Below are positions 25,796-35,727 of a stretch of DNA of 64,000 nucleotides, in pieces. The DNA is taken from NCBI GenBank assembly GCA_049941595.1, contig JBNFNA010000004.1, positions 124,001 through 188,000 of the forward strand. The letters run 5' to 3'. Source of the stretch: Pasteurella sp049941595. GTDB taxonomy: Bacteria; Pseudomonadota; Gammaproteobacteria; Enterobacterales; Pasteurellaceae. Position 1 is the stretch's first letter; every line of letters begins with the position of its first letter. The notes under the pieces are model-generated. The model was not told where the DNA came from and searched no databases. It saw nothing but the letters and a program-made list of their open reading frames with translations. The translations under genes were made by a program, and so were the position numbers.

Positions 25796-27118
25796 CTATT
25801 TAGGTTCTTTTTTGTGTGGATTTAAGCCTACATAGCCTCTTTGATGCAATACCATTTCTTTAGATTTTTTAATCATTTTCTCAATAGTGGTGCCTTGTAC
25901 CAAAATAGAAAAGGTTACAACTGCATAGGTCATCACAAGCAAAATGTCGCGTACATCCATTCCAATGTGCGATAAATAAAGCGTTCCTTTTGGAATGGAA
26001 AGCGCCATTGCGAGAGATAAACCACCACGTAAACCGCCCCAAGTGAGAATTTTTAGCGTGTAAGGGTTGTAAGTACGAAAACGTTGCATTGCTTTAAATG
26101 GTATCCAAACACTGATGTAACGCCCTGCAAGGCAAACTGGCACCGCTAAAATGAGCAAAATAACGCTTTGATAAGTGAAATCGACAAGTAAAAGCGCTAG
26201 GCCAATTAGCAAGAATAAAAGCGAGTTGAGGAAGTGGTCGATCATCTCCCAAAAGTGGTCTAAATATAAGCGACTTTGTTTAGAAAAACCGACATAGCGA
26301 GTCCAGTTACCAATTAAGATCCCTGCAACCACCATTGCTAGCGCGCCTGAAACGTGTAGCATATTGGCAAGCATAAAGCCTGCGGTTGGAATGGTGAGGG
26401 TTAGTAGAATCTCTAAACTTCCGTCATCAGTAGATGAAATCAAGAAATGTGCAATTAAGCCAATCACAAAGCCAAAGGCAATACCACCGACCGCTTCTTG
26501 TAAGAATAACGACGTGATTCCGCTCGCAGTGGGTTCGTGTCCACCAAATGCAACAGCAAAGATGGTGGTGAAAATCACTAAGCCAACGCCGTCATTAAAT
26601 AAGGATTCCCCTTCTACTTGCATTGATAAGCGTTTTGGTGCTTTTAAGTTTTTGATAATCGCTAATACGGCAATTGGGTCAGTTGGCGAAATTAATGCAC
26701 CGAAAAGAATGCAGTAAACTAAGTCAATTTGTAAGCCGATGAGAGAGGAAATGCCGTAAAGAAGAAAACCGATAAGAAATGTAGAAACGAGTGTTGAAAA
26801 GAGAGCAAAGGTTGTAATTTCCCACTTTTGATTTTTTAAAATGGGTAATTTGATGCCCAATGCCCCTGCAAACAATAAGAAACCGAGGATCCCATTGAGC
26901 AGAAAACTCTTGAAGTCGAGTTGCTCCATAATATTGGTCGCAAAGGTATCTAAATTAAACCAGTTTAAGTTTCCGAAGATAAGGAAGGAAAAAGAGACGA
27001 TCATTGAGGTTGCTGTGATAGCGATGGTGTATTGAATTTTGTCGCTGATTTGCCGAGTTATAAAACCAATCAGAATAGAAATGGCGGATAAAAAACAGAT
27101 GTAAGTGTAGAGGTTCAT
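25796..27118 (-). CDS. CPA1-family Na+(K+)/H+ antiporter
   Basis: 440 residues with about 12 transmembrane helices. CPA1 landmarks are GALISPTDPIAVLAI (about 140-154), EGESLFNDGVGLVIF (about 170-184) and the late WGGLRGGLSLAMALSIP block. Such NhaP/YjcE-type carriers exchange cytoplasmic Na+ or K+ for protons. ATG 27118 is chosen because GGGAAG is six bases upstream; an in-frame TTG six bases earlier is less likely. Ion specificity cannot be read from the sequence. Confidence 0.9.
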   Translation of the reverse strand: MNLYTYICFLSAISILIGFITRQISDKIQYTIAITATSMIVSFSFLIFGNLNWFNLDTFATNIMEQLDFKSFLLNGILGFLLFAGALGIKLPILKNQKWEITTFALFSTLVSTFLIGFLLYGISSLIGLQIDLVYCILFGALISPTDPIAVLAIIKNLKAPKRLSMQVEGESLFNDGVGLVIFTTIFAVAFGGHEPTASGITSLFLQEAVGGIAFGFVIGLIAHFLISSTDDGSLEILLTLTIPTAGFMLANMLHVSGALAMVVAGILIGNWTRYVGFSKQSRLYLDHFWEMIDHFLNSLLFLLIGLALLLVDFTYQSVILLILAVPVCLAGRYISVWIPFKAMQRFRTYNPYTLKILTWGGLRGGLSLAMALSIPKGTLYLSHIGMDVRDILLVMTYAVVTFSILVQGTTIEKMIKKSKEMVLHQRGYVGLNPHKKEPK

Positions 27119-27222
27119 AAGCAACTTCCCTAGTTAAACAAAAAGCCAATTTCAGTTAGAGAAATTGGCTTACGCAGTATAACAAATGAGAATTATTTAG
27201 AAAGAGATAATATTAAAATAAA

Positions 27223-27576
27223 TTAAATAATTGCAGTAATGACGATCTCTACTTTCCAATCTGGATTTGCGAGTTTAGCTTCTACGGTTGCACGTGTTGG
27301 CAGTGAATTTTTATCAACCCACTCGTCCCACGCACGATTCATTGCATCATAGTCGTCCATATCTGCAAGATAGATTTGAGCATTAATAATTCGGCTTTTA
27401 TTTGAACCTACTTCTGCAAGAAGTTTATCAATAAGACTGAGAACTTCTTTTGTTTGCTCGTAAGCTCCCGCATCTAATGTGGTTTCTGGTACTTGACCTG
27501 ATAAGTAAATTACGCCGTTATAAATTGCCATTTCTGATAATCGTTCATTTGAATGAAAACGTTGCACTTTGCCCAT
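27223..27576 (-). CDS. RidA/YjgF-family protein (YoaB-like)
   Basis: A 117-residue single-domain protein of the Rid family. Its landmarks are the GVIYLSGQVPE start, the NAQIYLADMDDYDAMN segment and LPTRATVEAKLANPDWKVEI, with the conserved arginine of LPTRAT (equivalent to RidA Arg105). Canonical RidA hydrolyses reactive enamine/imine intermediates. The non-canonical C-terminus suggests a paralogous subfamily whose substrate is not known. GGGAGG is properly spaced before the ATG. Confidence 0.88.
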   Translation of the reverse strand: MGKVQRFHSNERLSEMAIYNGVIYLSGQVPETTLDAGAYEQTKEVLSLIDKLLAEVGSNKSRIINAQIYLADMDDYDAMNRAWDEWVDKNSLPTRATVEAKLANPDWKVEIVITAII

Positions 27577-27678
27577 TTTTAACCTCCCTAACTGTGTTGC
27601 AAGAATGAATAATATATCTATTTTGTATCAAACTCGTTACAATTACGCAACTTAATTCTTTTTATCACTAGAGGCGTT

Positions 27679-28395
27679 ATGAAACTTCTAATTTCAAATC
27701 AGCACGGTGCAATTGTGATGGCATTAATGCCATTTTTATATGGAATGTTAATGGCAAAACCAGTGTGGATGCATTTTTTCCTTTTGCTTGCTTGGTTTAG
27801 CCTTTATTTAATGACTTATCCTTTCCTGAATTTATTCAAAGGTCGCAATTTACCCAACAATATAAAATGGACTTGGATTTATGGTACGACCAGTTTATTG
27901 TTCGCTATTCCAGCGTTATGGTATGAATGGCAGGTGGTTTATTTTGTGTTGGCAATGCTCCCACTTGTTGCTGTGAATATTTATTATGTCAGACAAAAAG
28001 ACGAACGAGCATTATTAAATGATCTTGCTGGCATTGTTATTTTTGCGATTGCAGGAATGGCATCTTATTATTTTTCTGACCGCACTTTTGATCATAAAAT
28101 CTGGTGGGTTGCGATTTACCCGAGTTTATTTTTTATTGGTACGACGCTTTATGTGAAATCGGTAATGCGTGAGCGCAAAAATCCACGTTATTTACAAGCA
28201 TCAATTATTTTTCACCTAGCTTGTGTCTTGATCTTTTTACCTTTGCAACAATATTTGTTAGCATTGGCATTTGTTCCGTCATTAATTCGTGCAATTTGGT
28301 TACCCAAAGTTAAATTATCCGTAAAACAAGTCGGTTTAATTGAAATGGTGGTTTCACTTTTATTTTTTGTTATGTTATTAGTTGCAACGTTATAA
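27679..28395 (+). CDS. YwiC-like membrane protein
   Basis: 238 residues with about eight hydrophobic helices. The N-terminal SNQHGAIVMALMPFLYGM matches the QHGAW..PFLLG start of the YwiC family. Function is unknown. It is followed ten bases later by the Sel1-repeat gene and may share its promoter. An uptake signal lies in the coding region (28079). Confidence 0.78.
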   Translation: MKLLISNQHGAIVMALMPFLYGMLMAKPVWMHFFLLLAWFSLYLMTYPFLNLFKGRNLPNNIKWTWIYGTTSLLFAIPALWYEWQVVYFVLAMLPLVAVNIYYVRQKDERALLNDLAGIVIFAIAGMASYYFSDRTFDHKIWWVAIYPSLFFIGTTLYVKSVMRERKNPRYLQASIIFHLACVLIFLPLQQYLLALAFVPSLIRAIWLPKVKLSVKQVGLIEMVVSLLFFVMLLVATL

Positions 28396-28404
28396 GGTGT
28401 AATT

Positions 28405-29148
28405 ATGAAATTATCTAAATGGCTTTGTTTGATTTTGTGCTCAAGTGCAGGCTTAGTGAACGCTGTTCAGCCTGAGCTTGATGTTGCGCAGAAAGTGACA
28501 CAATTGTCAGAGGTCATTTCAGAGCGAGTTCATAAACAGATTGAAGAAGCACAAAATAACGATCCATTCTCAGAAATGAGTGATGAAGAACGCCGTGAAA
28601 TGGTAGTGAAAGCCGCAGAAAAACAAGACTGGGAAATGGCATTTCAACTGCTTCTACCATTAGCACAAAAAGGGGATTATCAAGCACAAGCTAACTTGGG
28701 TATTTTGTATGCGAAAGGGCAAGGTACACCTCAAGATCTAGAAAAAGCCTATTGGTGGTTTAGCGAGGCCGCAGAAAAGGGGAGTGTAAAAGCGATTAAT
28801 AATTTAGCCGTGTTTTATCTGCAAGGCCACGGTGTAAAAAAAGATATTAAGCACAGCATAAAATTATTTGAACGCACAGCAAACTCCGGTTCGCAAGATG
28901 CAATGGTCGTTTTAGGGCAAATTTATGAGAATGAACTGAAACAACTTAAAAATGCATTTAAGTGGTTTAAAAAAGCAGCGGAAGCGGGCGATTATAATGC
29001 GAAATATCGCATTGCATTGATGTATGAACACGGCGAAGGCACCAAGAAAAACAAACAGCAAGCTATTCATTGGTATCAAGAAGTGTTAAAAGAAAAAGGC
29101 TCTCTAACCGAGGTTGCTCAAGAACGCTTAGCTAACTTAAAGAAATAA
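28405..29148 (+). CDS. Secreted Sel1-repeat (TPR-like) protein
   Basis: 247 residues. A signal peptide (about 1-21, LVNA) is followed by a charged helix and then four to five Sel1-like repeats of 36 residues (YQAQANLGILYAKGQG, VKAINNLAVFYLQGHG, QDAMVVLGQIYENEL, YNAKYRIALMYEHGEG). Such repeats make protein-protein scaffolds, often periplasmic. No catalytic motif is seen. A strong terminator follows. Confidence 0.88.
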   Translation: MKLSKWLCLILCSSAGLVNAVQPELDVAQKVTQLSEVISERVHKQIEEAQNNDPFSEMSDEERREMVVKAAEKQDWEMAFQLLLPLAQKGDYQAQANLGILYAKGQGTPQDLEKAYWWFSEAAEKGSVKAINNLAVFYLQGHGVKKDIKHSIKLFERTANSGSQDAMVVLGQIYENELKQLKNAFKWFKKAAEAGDYNAKYRIALMYEHGEGTKKNKQQAIHWYQEVLKEKGSLTEVAQERLANLKK

Positions 29149-29171
29149 TGCTTAAATTACGATAAATAAAG

Positions 29172-29195
29172 GGATGTCATTTGACATCCTTTTTT
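29172..29195. terminator. Terminator after the Sel1-repeat gene
   Basis: GGATGTCA-TT-TGACATCC followed by TTTTTT. It lies between convergent genes. Confidence 0.85.
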
Positions 29196-29199
29196 CCTT

Positions 29200-29970
29200 T
29201 TACTTACAAACAAATCCATTGCTTTGACCAATACAAGCCGCTTTTAAACCGATATAAGCAGGTACTGCAACAATGCCTGTTGTGATATCTGCGAGCGCGG
29301 TAAATGGGCTAAGTAGAATAGTGCTTGTGCTAGGTTTGCTTTCTGTTGGGAGGTATTCAGTCTCAGTATGGATTTCTACTGCTTCAGCAAATGGGGAATG
29401 ATTTTTGGCTACATAATTGACCCCAGCTTTAGGCAAATAACGATGACCAACAAGCGCAATTTCACGATGCCAAATTTTCTTTTCTTTATCTAATTTTGCC
29501 AAATCAATTTTGTTTTGGTATTGCTTGATCATACTGTAAAGCCCATTTTTATAGGCTTTATTTTTAAATCCGAGTTTTGTGGCAATCTTCAACTCTTTCG
29601 AGCTTAATTTACTGATATCTAAGACTAAATACAGGTTTGTGGTGATTTCAGCAGGTTTTTCTTTTGTACTTTCAATAATCCCAATTTGTGAATAAATATG
29701 TTGTTTAAAAGGCAATTTCACTAATCGAGCAATCATCTGATTATTTTTCGGATTTATTTCTTCTAAAAGATAATGGTATTTCTGGCCAAATGCCGCAATT
29801 TTTTTATCTGGCGTGAAACCAAAGAAGTAAAGATTATCTTTTTCAACCACAAAACGGATTTTCTCTGGTTGAACATCTCTGTCATATAAGGCTTCAGTGA
29901 ACCCACCGTTACAGGCTGTTAACAATAAACTTGCTAATAATGTGACGAAATAATGTTTAAAAAAATTCAT
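29200..29970 (-). CDS. Putative lipoprotein of unknown function
   Basis: 256 residues with a lipoprotein signal peptide ending LLLTAC (Cys about 20), so it is probably anchored to a membrane. The mature part is basic and beta-rich with no motif I recognise; a hydrophobic stretch near the C-terminus (FTALADITTGIVAVPAYIGL, about 222-241) is followed by a Cys-x10-Cys pair. AGGAGG stands before the ATG. The 211-base gap to rbfA holds no further feature I can name. Confidence 0.7.
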   Translation of the reverse strand: MNFFKHYFVTLLASLLLTACNGGFTEALYDRDVQPEKIRFVVEKDNLYFFGFTPDKKIAAFGQKYHYLLEEINPKNNQMIARLVKLPFKQHIYSQIGIIESTKEKPAEITTNLYLVLDISKLSSKELKIATKLGFKNKAYKNGLYSMIKQYQNKIDLAKLDKEKKIWHREIALVGHRYLPKAGVNYVAKNHSPFAEAVEIHTETEYLPTESKPSTSTILLSPFTALADITTGIVAVPAYIGLKAACIGQSNGFVCK

Positions 29971-30181
29971 AAAGCCTCCTAATTTGTTGAAGAAAGCATC
30001 AATACCATAACATTTTGTGCTAAATAAGCAATCCTTGTTAAAACTGATTTCTTTTTAATAGGGAGATAAAAAATTGTTAAGAAAAATTGAATAAATTTGC
30101 CTTGATCGTTCAGTTATCTGTATTAAAAATACGGTATTTATGACAAAATACACGCCTTAATGAAAAAGAAAGGAAAAGCAA

Positions 30182-30589
30182 ATGGCAAGAGAATTTAAAC
30201 GTAGTGATCGCGTTGCACAAGAAATTCAAAAAGAAATTGCGGTGATTTTACAGCGTGAAGTCAAAGATCCTCGTATTGGTATGGTGACAGTTTCTGATGT
30301 TGAAGTATCAAGCGATCTTGCATATGCAAAGGTCTTTGTAACTTTCTTATTTGATAATGATGAAGCCGCAATTGAAGCAGGAATGAAAGGTCTTGAAAAA
30401 GCATCGCCTTATATTCGCAGTTTATTAGGTAAAGCAATGCGTTTACGTATTGTACCTGAAATTCGTTTTATTTATGACCGCTCTTTAATTGAAGGGATGC
30501 GTATGTCTAACCTGGTGACTAATGTGGTTCGCCAAGATAAAGAGCGTCATATTGATGACGAAGATGAAGTCGTATCAGAGGAAAAATAA
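30182..30589 (+). CDS. rbfA: 30S ribosome-binding factor A
   Basis: A 135-residue KH-fold protein that assists 16S 5'-end maturation and cold adaptation. Family landmarks are the REFKRSDRVAQEIQKEIA start, DPRIGMVTVSDVEVS, and VPEIRFIYDRSLIEGMRM. The stop overlaps the truB start (TAATG), as in many infB-rbfA-truB operons, but infB is not adjacent here. Confidence 0.96.
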   Translation: MAREFKRSDRVAQEIQKEIAVILQREVKDPRIGMVTVSDVEVSSDLAYAKVFVTFLFDNDEAAIEAGMKGLEKASPYIRSLLGKAMRLRIVPEIRFIYDRSLIEGMRMSNLVTNVVRQDKERHIDDEDEVVSEEK

Positions 30590-31509
30590 TGTCAAAACCT
30601 CGTAAACGTGGACGTGATATTGACGGCGTTTTTTTGCTTGATAAACCTCAAGGGATGAGCTCAAATGACATTATGCAAAAGGTCAAACGTGTGTTTCAAG
30701 CTAATAAGGCTGGGCATACAGGCGCATTAGATCCATTGGCAACAGGTATGCTGCCAATTTGTTTGGGCGAAGCAACTAAATTTTCACAGTTCTTATTGGA
30801 TGCGGATAAACGTTATCAAGTGACAGCAAAATTAGGTGAGCGTACGGATACCTCAGATGCGGAAGGGCAAGTCGTTGAAACCCGAGCAGTGAATGTGACA
30901 GAACAAGATATTCTTGCCGCATTGCCCAATTTTCGTGGTGATTTAATGCAAGTGCCAACAATGTTTTCTGCCTTGAAACATCAAGGTAAACCGTTGTATG
31001 AATATGCGCGTGCTGGCATTACGGTGGAGCGTGAAGCTCGTCCAATCACGATCTTTGAATTAAACTTTATTGAATACAATGTCCCTTATTTAACTTTAGA
31101 TGTGCATTGCTCTAAAGGAACTTATATTCGCACATTGGTTGATGATTTAGGTGAGTATTTAGGTTGTGGTGCTCACGTAACAGTATTACGTCGTACTGCG
31201 GTAGCTGACTATCCTGTGGAAGCAATGATGGATTGGAATCGTCTACAAGAATTAGCAGAGCAACAAGAGCTTGCTGTACTTGATCAGTATTTATTGCCTG
31301 TGGACAGTGCAGTTTCTAAGTTACCAGCTTTAATGTTAACTGAAGAGCAGAGCAAAGCCATTGGTTTTGGTCAACGTGTGAAGTTTGACAATCTGCAACA
31401 GATTTATGGTCAAGTTCGGTTGTTTTCGGATAAGCAGCAATTCTTGGGTGTTGCGTTAGTAGATGAGCGTAACGTTATTCATCCGCGGCGTTTAGTGACA
31501 CAGAACTAA
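30589..31509 (+). CDS. truB: tRNA pseudouridine(55) synthase
   Basis: A 306-residue enzyme that makes Psi55 of the T-loop in tRNAs. The catalytic aspartate is Asp48 in AGHTGALDPLATG; the GVFLLDKPQGMSSN start and KGTYIRTLVDDLG motif II are intact. It is translationally coupled to rbfA by a one-base overlap. Confidence 0.97.
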   Translation: MSKPRKRGRDIDGVFLLDKPQGMSSNDIMQKVKRVFQANKAGHTGALDPLATGMLPICLGEATKFSQFLLDADKRYQVTAKLGERTDTSDAEGQVVETRAVNVTEQDILAALPNFRGDLMQVPTMFSALKHQGKPLYEYARAGITVEREARPITIFELNFIEYNVPYLTLDVHCSKGTYIRTLVDDLGEYLGCGAHVTVLRRTAVADYPVEAMMDWNRLQELAEQQELAVLDQYLLPVDSAVSKLPALMLTEEQSKAIGFGQRVKFDNLQQIYGQVRLFSDKQQFLGVALVDERNVIHPRRLVTQN

Positions 31510-31543
31510 CCTCAAACTTGAATTGTATTTCGGACAAAATAAT

Positions 31544-31584
31544 AAAAAACTGACCGCACTTTTAGCAAGGCAGTCAGTTTTTTT
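31544..31584. terminator. Terminator after truB containing an uptake signal in its loop
   Basis: AAAAAACTGAC and GTCAGTTTTTT form an 11-bp stem. The uptake signal 31553-31561 overlaps the foot of the loop. T-runs in both directions serve truB (+) and the autotransporter (-). Confidence 0.85.
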
Positions 31585-31591
31585 ATAGGGA

Positions 31592-34069
31592 TTAGAATTT
31601 ATAGCTAACACCTAAACGAAGTGAATTGTCACGGTATCCATCTTTGCCAAAGCGGTGAGCAAAATGTCCCCAAATAGAAGCATTTGTACCAATTTTTACG
31701 TTATCTAAGCCCACTTTCACTTCTTTGAGATCGCGGTTGCCTGCAACATAAAATGTTTCATCCTCTACGGAAACACCTGGACGATTTTTATTATGTAACC
31801 AGTTCAACTCGACAAATGGATTGCCTGCAAATGAAGTTTCTGGTGTTGATAAACGCACACCTACTCTGGTAGTGAGGTTTGTTCTTCCTACGAGTTTGAA
31901 TTCTTCCAATGCAGGTTTAGACAAGCGGCTATAAATCACTTGGAACTGCGGTTGTAGTGTCCAGTTATGCGGTAAAACATATTGATAGCCTGTTTCAAGA
32001 GATGTTTGGAAGGCATTCATTGAATAGTGCATTGCACTATCCGCGGATGTCACGCGATTTTTCAAGTGGTTATATCCTAGCCAGCTATCAACATACCAGT
32101 TTGAATGAGTTAAAGAGGCATATAGGCCTGCACCGTAGGCCCTTAACTTACTTTTGGTTTGTTCATCATCTGGTGCAGCTTGCGCCCTCGCATTATCCAT
32201 ACCTACATTGATATATGCGCCGTATTTCCACTGCTTGTCATTGAGCATTACATCACCAAAATCATAACCGATTTGTAATCCATAAGCATTGCTTGTTGTT
32301 TTAATGTCGCTATTCACTAAACCATTTTTATGGCGGTTATAGAAGGTACGCACCCAAAGGCGATCTTTATTATCCGCTTTGGTTGCACCTAAACGATCAT
32401 AATATGAGAACGTAAATAGCTGTTGCCCTGCTGAAACAGAAGAAGCGAAGTTACCCAACTCATTGCGAATTAACTGATATAAATACCAGTTCACCTGATT
32501 ATTCTCAGTTATTGGAGAAAGACGATATTTATAGCCCCCAAATTTATCTTGCACGAGATAGAAGGCATTTTCTGTTGAACCTAAAGTTTCAATAAGTTTA
32601 GCTTTACCTTTCATTCGCTGTTCGAGAGTGGAATTAGGATTGATAATTTCAACTCCTGTAGATCCCGAAGCCTGTCGGTTGATGAGTAATTTATCGTGTG
32701 TTAATGCGGTTGCTCCCACATTCACTCTCATCACGATTTTGCCATTGCCCTGGTAATCATCTGAGACTGTGAGGGTATTATATTCTTGATCGTCAGATAA
32801 GAAGAGTAATCGCCCCTCATTGACCAATGAACCATTAAATAAATAATTTTCATTGGTGATGATATCTGCTTCTTTAGAGTTAAAAATACGTTGTGAATTT
32901 AGCTGACCGCCATTTAAACGCAAGGTTCCTTTTTCCATAATGACAGATTTGCTAAATTGTAATTCTGCATCATCAAGTACCCAGTCACCTTCTAACGCAA
33001 GATGTTCAAAGCCTTTAAATTTATCTGGATCAGAGATACTGCCTCTCTCAAGTAGTTTTAAAATGTCATCAGGACCGTGAGCGTGAATATTTCCTGTAAT
33101 CTTGCTTTTTGAATTAATCAGCACTTCGGTAGGCGCTTCACGATTTGCGATATTAATATCGCCTTCCACTGTGCCATTTTGTAAGTGTAAGGTGAAAAAT
33201 TTAGGGTTATTTACTGAATGCTTAGAAAGTAGAAGTTTACCTTTAATGATTCCAGTATTGAAAAAATCACCTTCATTTGCCTCAATATCTAAACCACCAC
33301 TAATGAGGCCAGTATTTTCACCTTGTAATTCAGAGGCATAAATTTCGCTAGGAAATGTACCTTCAATTTGACCGATATTTTTGAAGTAAGCAACTTTTTT
33401 AGCATTCAACCTCATTGGGGATTTGAATTTTCCGCTTTCTCTATTGATCATAAATATATTTTGACCACTCATATAAGCTGCGGAACCATTATCTAAATTA
33501 GACATTGAGCCTTCGTTATCAAGTACAATCACACTATTTTCTGGACCACCAGATAGATTTGCCATTACTAAAGGCGTATAAGTTTTCCCTACAACGTCAC
33601 CCGTTTTTTTATTATGAAAATAGACATTAGGTGCAAAAAGTGTCATTGCATTCGCATTATTTGCTGTGCCTAAGATTTTTCCTTCATTTTCCACAAAATA
33701 AAGATGCTTAATATAGTGGCCGTGGCGGCTAGTGAACACTTCTGCCCAGCTTTCTAAGTGGACTTTATTGAGTACTCGTACAGTATGTGGTTTATAGTTG
33801 GAATAAACCGCATAGCTTCTAGTTGCATCATAAAAGACATTAAATGTAACAAAACCTTTTTCATCTTCATTAAGACTGAAACTGCCTGGTTGATCTTTGA
33901 CTTCTATTTTGTTGTATTGTGTTGCAGCTTCAAGCTGTTTAATATTTTTGATCGCTTCATCAATTTTTTCATCAATAGAGGCGGAAGAGGTTAAAGGCAG
34001 ATTAAAAAGTAATGCGCCAATTAGAGTGCTGATCGCTGTTTTTGGGAATGATAATTTTCTTATTTTCAT
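31592..34069 (-). CDS. Type Va autotransporter, pertactin-like passenger
   Basis: 825 residues with a signal peptide (about 1-30, TSSAS) and a passenger (about 31-530) of short beta-helix-like strands with repeated asparagine/glycine turns (NEGSMSNLDNG, NTGLISGG, NTGIIKG). The beta-barrel translocator occupies the last 280 residues and ends in phenylalanine as outer-membrane barrels do. No serine-protease GDSGS or RGD motif is visible, so adhesin or surface factor is the safest guess. No uptake signal was found in 2.5 kb, which suggests later acquisition. A striking inverted repeat lies just upstream. Confidence 0.88.
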   Translation of the reverse strand: MKIRKLSFPKTAISTLIGALLFNLPLTSSASIDEKIDEAIKNIKQLEAATQYNKIEVKDQPGSFSLNEDEKGFVTFNVFYDATRSYAVYSNYKPHTVRVLNKVHLESWAEVFTSRHGHYIKHLYFVENEGKILGTANNANAMTLFAPNVYFHNKKTGDVVGKTYTPLVMANLSGGPENSVIVLDNEGSMSNLDNGSAAYMSGQNIFMINRESGKFKSPMRLNAKKVAYFKNIGQIEGTFPSEIYASELQGENTGLISGGLDIEANEGDFFNTGIIKGKLLLSKHSVNNPKFFTLHLQNGTVEGDINIANREAPTEVLINSKSKITGNIHAHGPDDILKLLERGSISDPDKFKGFEHLALEGDWVLDDAELQFSKSVIMEKGTLRLNGGQLNSQRIFNSKEADIITNENYLFNGSLVNEGRLLFLSDDQEYNTLTVSDDYQGNGKIVMRVNVGATALTHDKLLINRQASGSTGVEIINPNSTLEQRMKGKAKLIETLGSTENAFYLVQDKFGGYKYRLSPITENNQVNWYLYQLIRNELGNFASSVSAGQQLFTFSYYDRLGATKADNKDRLWVRTFYNRHKNGLVNSDIKTTSNAYGLQIGYDFGDVMLNDKQWKYGAYINVGMDNARAQAAPDDEQTKSKLRAYGAGLYASLTHSNWYVDSWLGYNHLKNRVTSADSAMHYSMNAFQTSLETGYQYVLPHNWTLQPQFQVIYSRLSKPALEEFKLVGRTNLTTRVGVRLSTPETSFAGNPFVELNWLHNKNRPGVSVEDETFYVAGNRDLKEVKVGLDNVKIGTNASIWGHFAHRFGKDGYRDNSLRLGVSYKF

Positions 34070-34095
34070 ATTAGGATCCTTTTCTAGTGGGAGAT

Positions 34096-34121
34096 AATCA
34101 ATGATATTCTTATCATTGATT
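34096..34121. promoter_or_regulatory. 11-bp perfect inverted repeat upstream of the autotransporter (Fur-like)
   Basis: AATCAATGATA-TTCT-TATCATTGATT lies 27-52 bases before the start codon. The core TGATA..TATCA resembles a Fur site, but the two halves are one base closer than in the 7-1-7 model. It could be an operator or a leader hairpin. Confidence 0.5.
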
Positions 34122-34224
34122 GAAACGATTAATCTTTGTAATTTAGTTTAATTCTAATACAATTTTAGATCAAATAATATTCAGTTTATGTTTGTTTATG
34201 AAAACAATGAAAAGAAAGGTCAAT

Positions 34225-34254
34225 AAAAAAGAGATGCCATATTATGTGCATCTC
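34225..34254 (-). terminator. Terminator after tyrS
   Basis: Read on the minus strand: GAGATGC, ten-base loop, GCATCTC, then TTTTTT. Confidence 0.85.
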
Positions 34255-34281
34255 ATTAATGAAGTGATCGTCAAAATAAAA

Positions 34282-35469
34282 TTATTTTACAGTAACTCGA
34301 GCAAATTTGCGTTTCCCAACTTGGTAAACTGCGGTGCCTGCTGAAATGGTTAATTTTGCATCTTCGACTTTTTCACCGTCGATTTTTACACCACCTTGCT
34401 GAACCATACGGTTTGCTTCTGAAGTGGATGCAACTAAGCCAGCTTCTTTTAGTAAGTTTGCTAATCCTATTTCGCCTTCGAAAGTAAATTCTGGCATTTC
34501 ATCTGGAATTGCACCTTTTTGGAAACGATTGATGAACTCTTGTTCCGCTGCTTCTGCATCTGCTTCAGAGTGGAAACGCGCGATAATTTCTTTCGCAAGT
34601 AATACTTTTACATCACGTGGGTTACGACCACTTTCTACTTCTTGTTTTAACTGTGCAATTTCAGTTAATGGGCGGAATGAAAGTAAGTTGTACCAATCCC
34701 ACATTAAATCATCAGAAATCGACATCACTTTACCAAACATTTCGCTTGGAGCTTCAGTTACACCAATGTAGTTACCAAGCGATTTCGACATTTTCTTCTC
34801 GCCGTCTAAGCCTACTAATAATGGTAATGTGATTGCTACTTGTGGTTTTTGACCTGCTGATTTTTGTAATTCACGGCCTACAAGTAAGTTGAATTTTTGG
34901 TCTGTACCGCCAAGCTCAATATCTGCTTCTAGCGCAACAGAGTCATAACCTTGTAATAATGGATAAATAAATTCGTGAATTGCGATAGGTTGATTGTTAC
35001 CAAAACGTTTTTTGAAATCATCACGCTCTAACATACGTGCAACCGTATAGTTAGATGTTAAACGAATCATCCCTTCAGTCCCTAACTCACCTAACCAGCT
35101 TGAGTTAAATACAATGCGAGTTTTTTGCGGATCTAAAATTTTGTAGATTTGTTGTTTATAAGTTTCAGCATTGCGTAGAACATCTTCACGGCTAAGCGGT
35201 GGGCGGGTGCTGTTTTTGCCAGATGGGTCACCAACCATACCAGTGAAGTCACCGATTAAGAAGATCACTTCGTGCCCGAATTGTTGGAATTGACGTAATT
35301 TATTTAATACAACAGTGTGTCCTAAGTGAATATCTGGAGCAGTTGGGTCAGCACCTAATTTGACGCGTAAAGGGCGATTTTCTTTTAATTTTTCGATTAA
35401 ATCAGCTTCTGAAAGCACTTCATCTACACCGCGTTTCAACTCGGCGAGGACTGTATTGATATCCGTCAT
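34282..35469 (-). CDS. tyrS: Tyrosyl-tRNA synthetase (long bacterial TyrS/TyrZ type)
   Basis: 395 residues. The class I HIGH motif appears as HLGH (48-51) and the KMSKS loop as KKMSKSLGNYIG (about 230-241). An S4 RNA-binding domain closes the protein (about 330-395). No T-box-like leader is seen in the 258 bases upstream, which contain only a weak 5-bp hairpin (35531-35547). Confidence 0.95.
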   Translation of the reverse strand: MTDINTVLAELKRGVDEVLSEADLIEKLKENRPLRVKLGADPTAPDIHLGHTVVLNKLRQFQQFGHEVIFLIGDFTGMVGDPSGKNSTRPPLSREDVLRNAETYKQQIYKILDPQKTRIVFNSSWLGELGTEGMIRLTSNYTVARMLERDDFKKRFGNNQPIAIHEFIYPLLQGYDSVALEADIELGGTDQKFNLLVGRELQKSAGQKPQVAITLPLLVGLDGEKKMSKSLGNYIGVTEAPSEMFGKVMSISDDLMWDWYNLLSFRPLTEIAQLKQEVESGRNPRDVKVLLAKEIIARFHSEADAEAAEQEFINRFQKGAIPDEMPEFTFEGEIGLANLLKEAGLVASTSEANRMVQQGGVKIDGEKVEDAKLTISAGTAVYQVGKRKFARVTVK

Positions 35470-35727
35470 TATTTTATCCTGTGTTATTCAATATAAAACT
35501 CTACATTATAGTGATTATTCAATAAATGAAAAGCCTAGACTTGGCTTTATCCGCGATTAATCTTTATCACTTTTCTTGAGCTTAAATAGCGCTCGGCTTG
35601 GTAGCGTTTACAAAAAATAGACAAAATTTGTGTCTTGCTTCACAAAAATTAAATTACCCAACCGCAATAAAAAAATGATCATTAATAGAATTAATAACTA
35701 TTAATTTTAATTTATGGAGAGCATTTT

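Noticed and set aside
35531..35547. Possible T-box or attenuator upstream of tyrS
   Set aside because: Only a 5-bp hairpin (AAGCC/GGCTT); no T-box sequence or specifier loop recognised.
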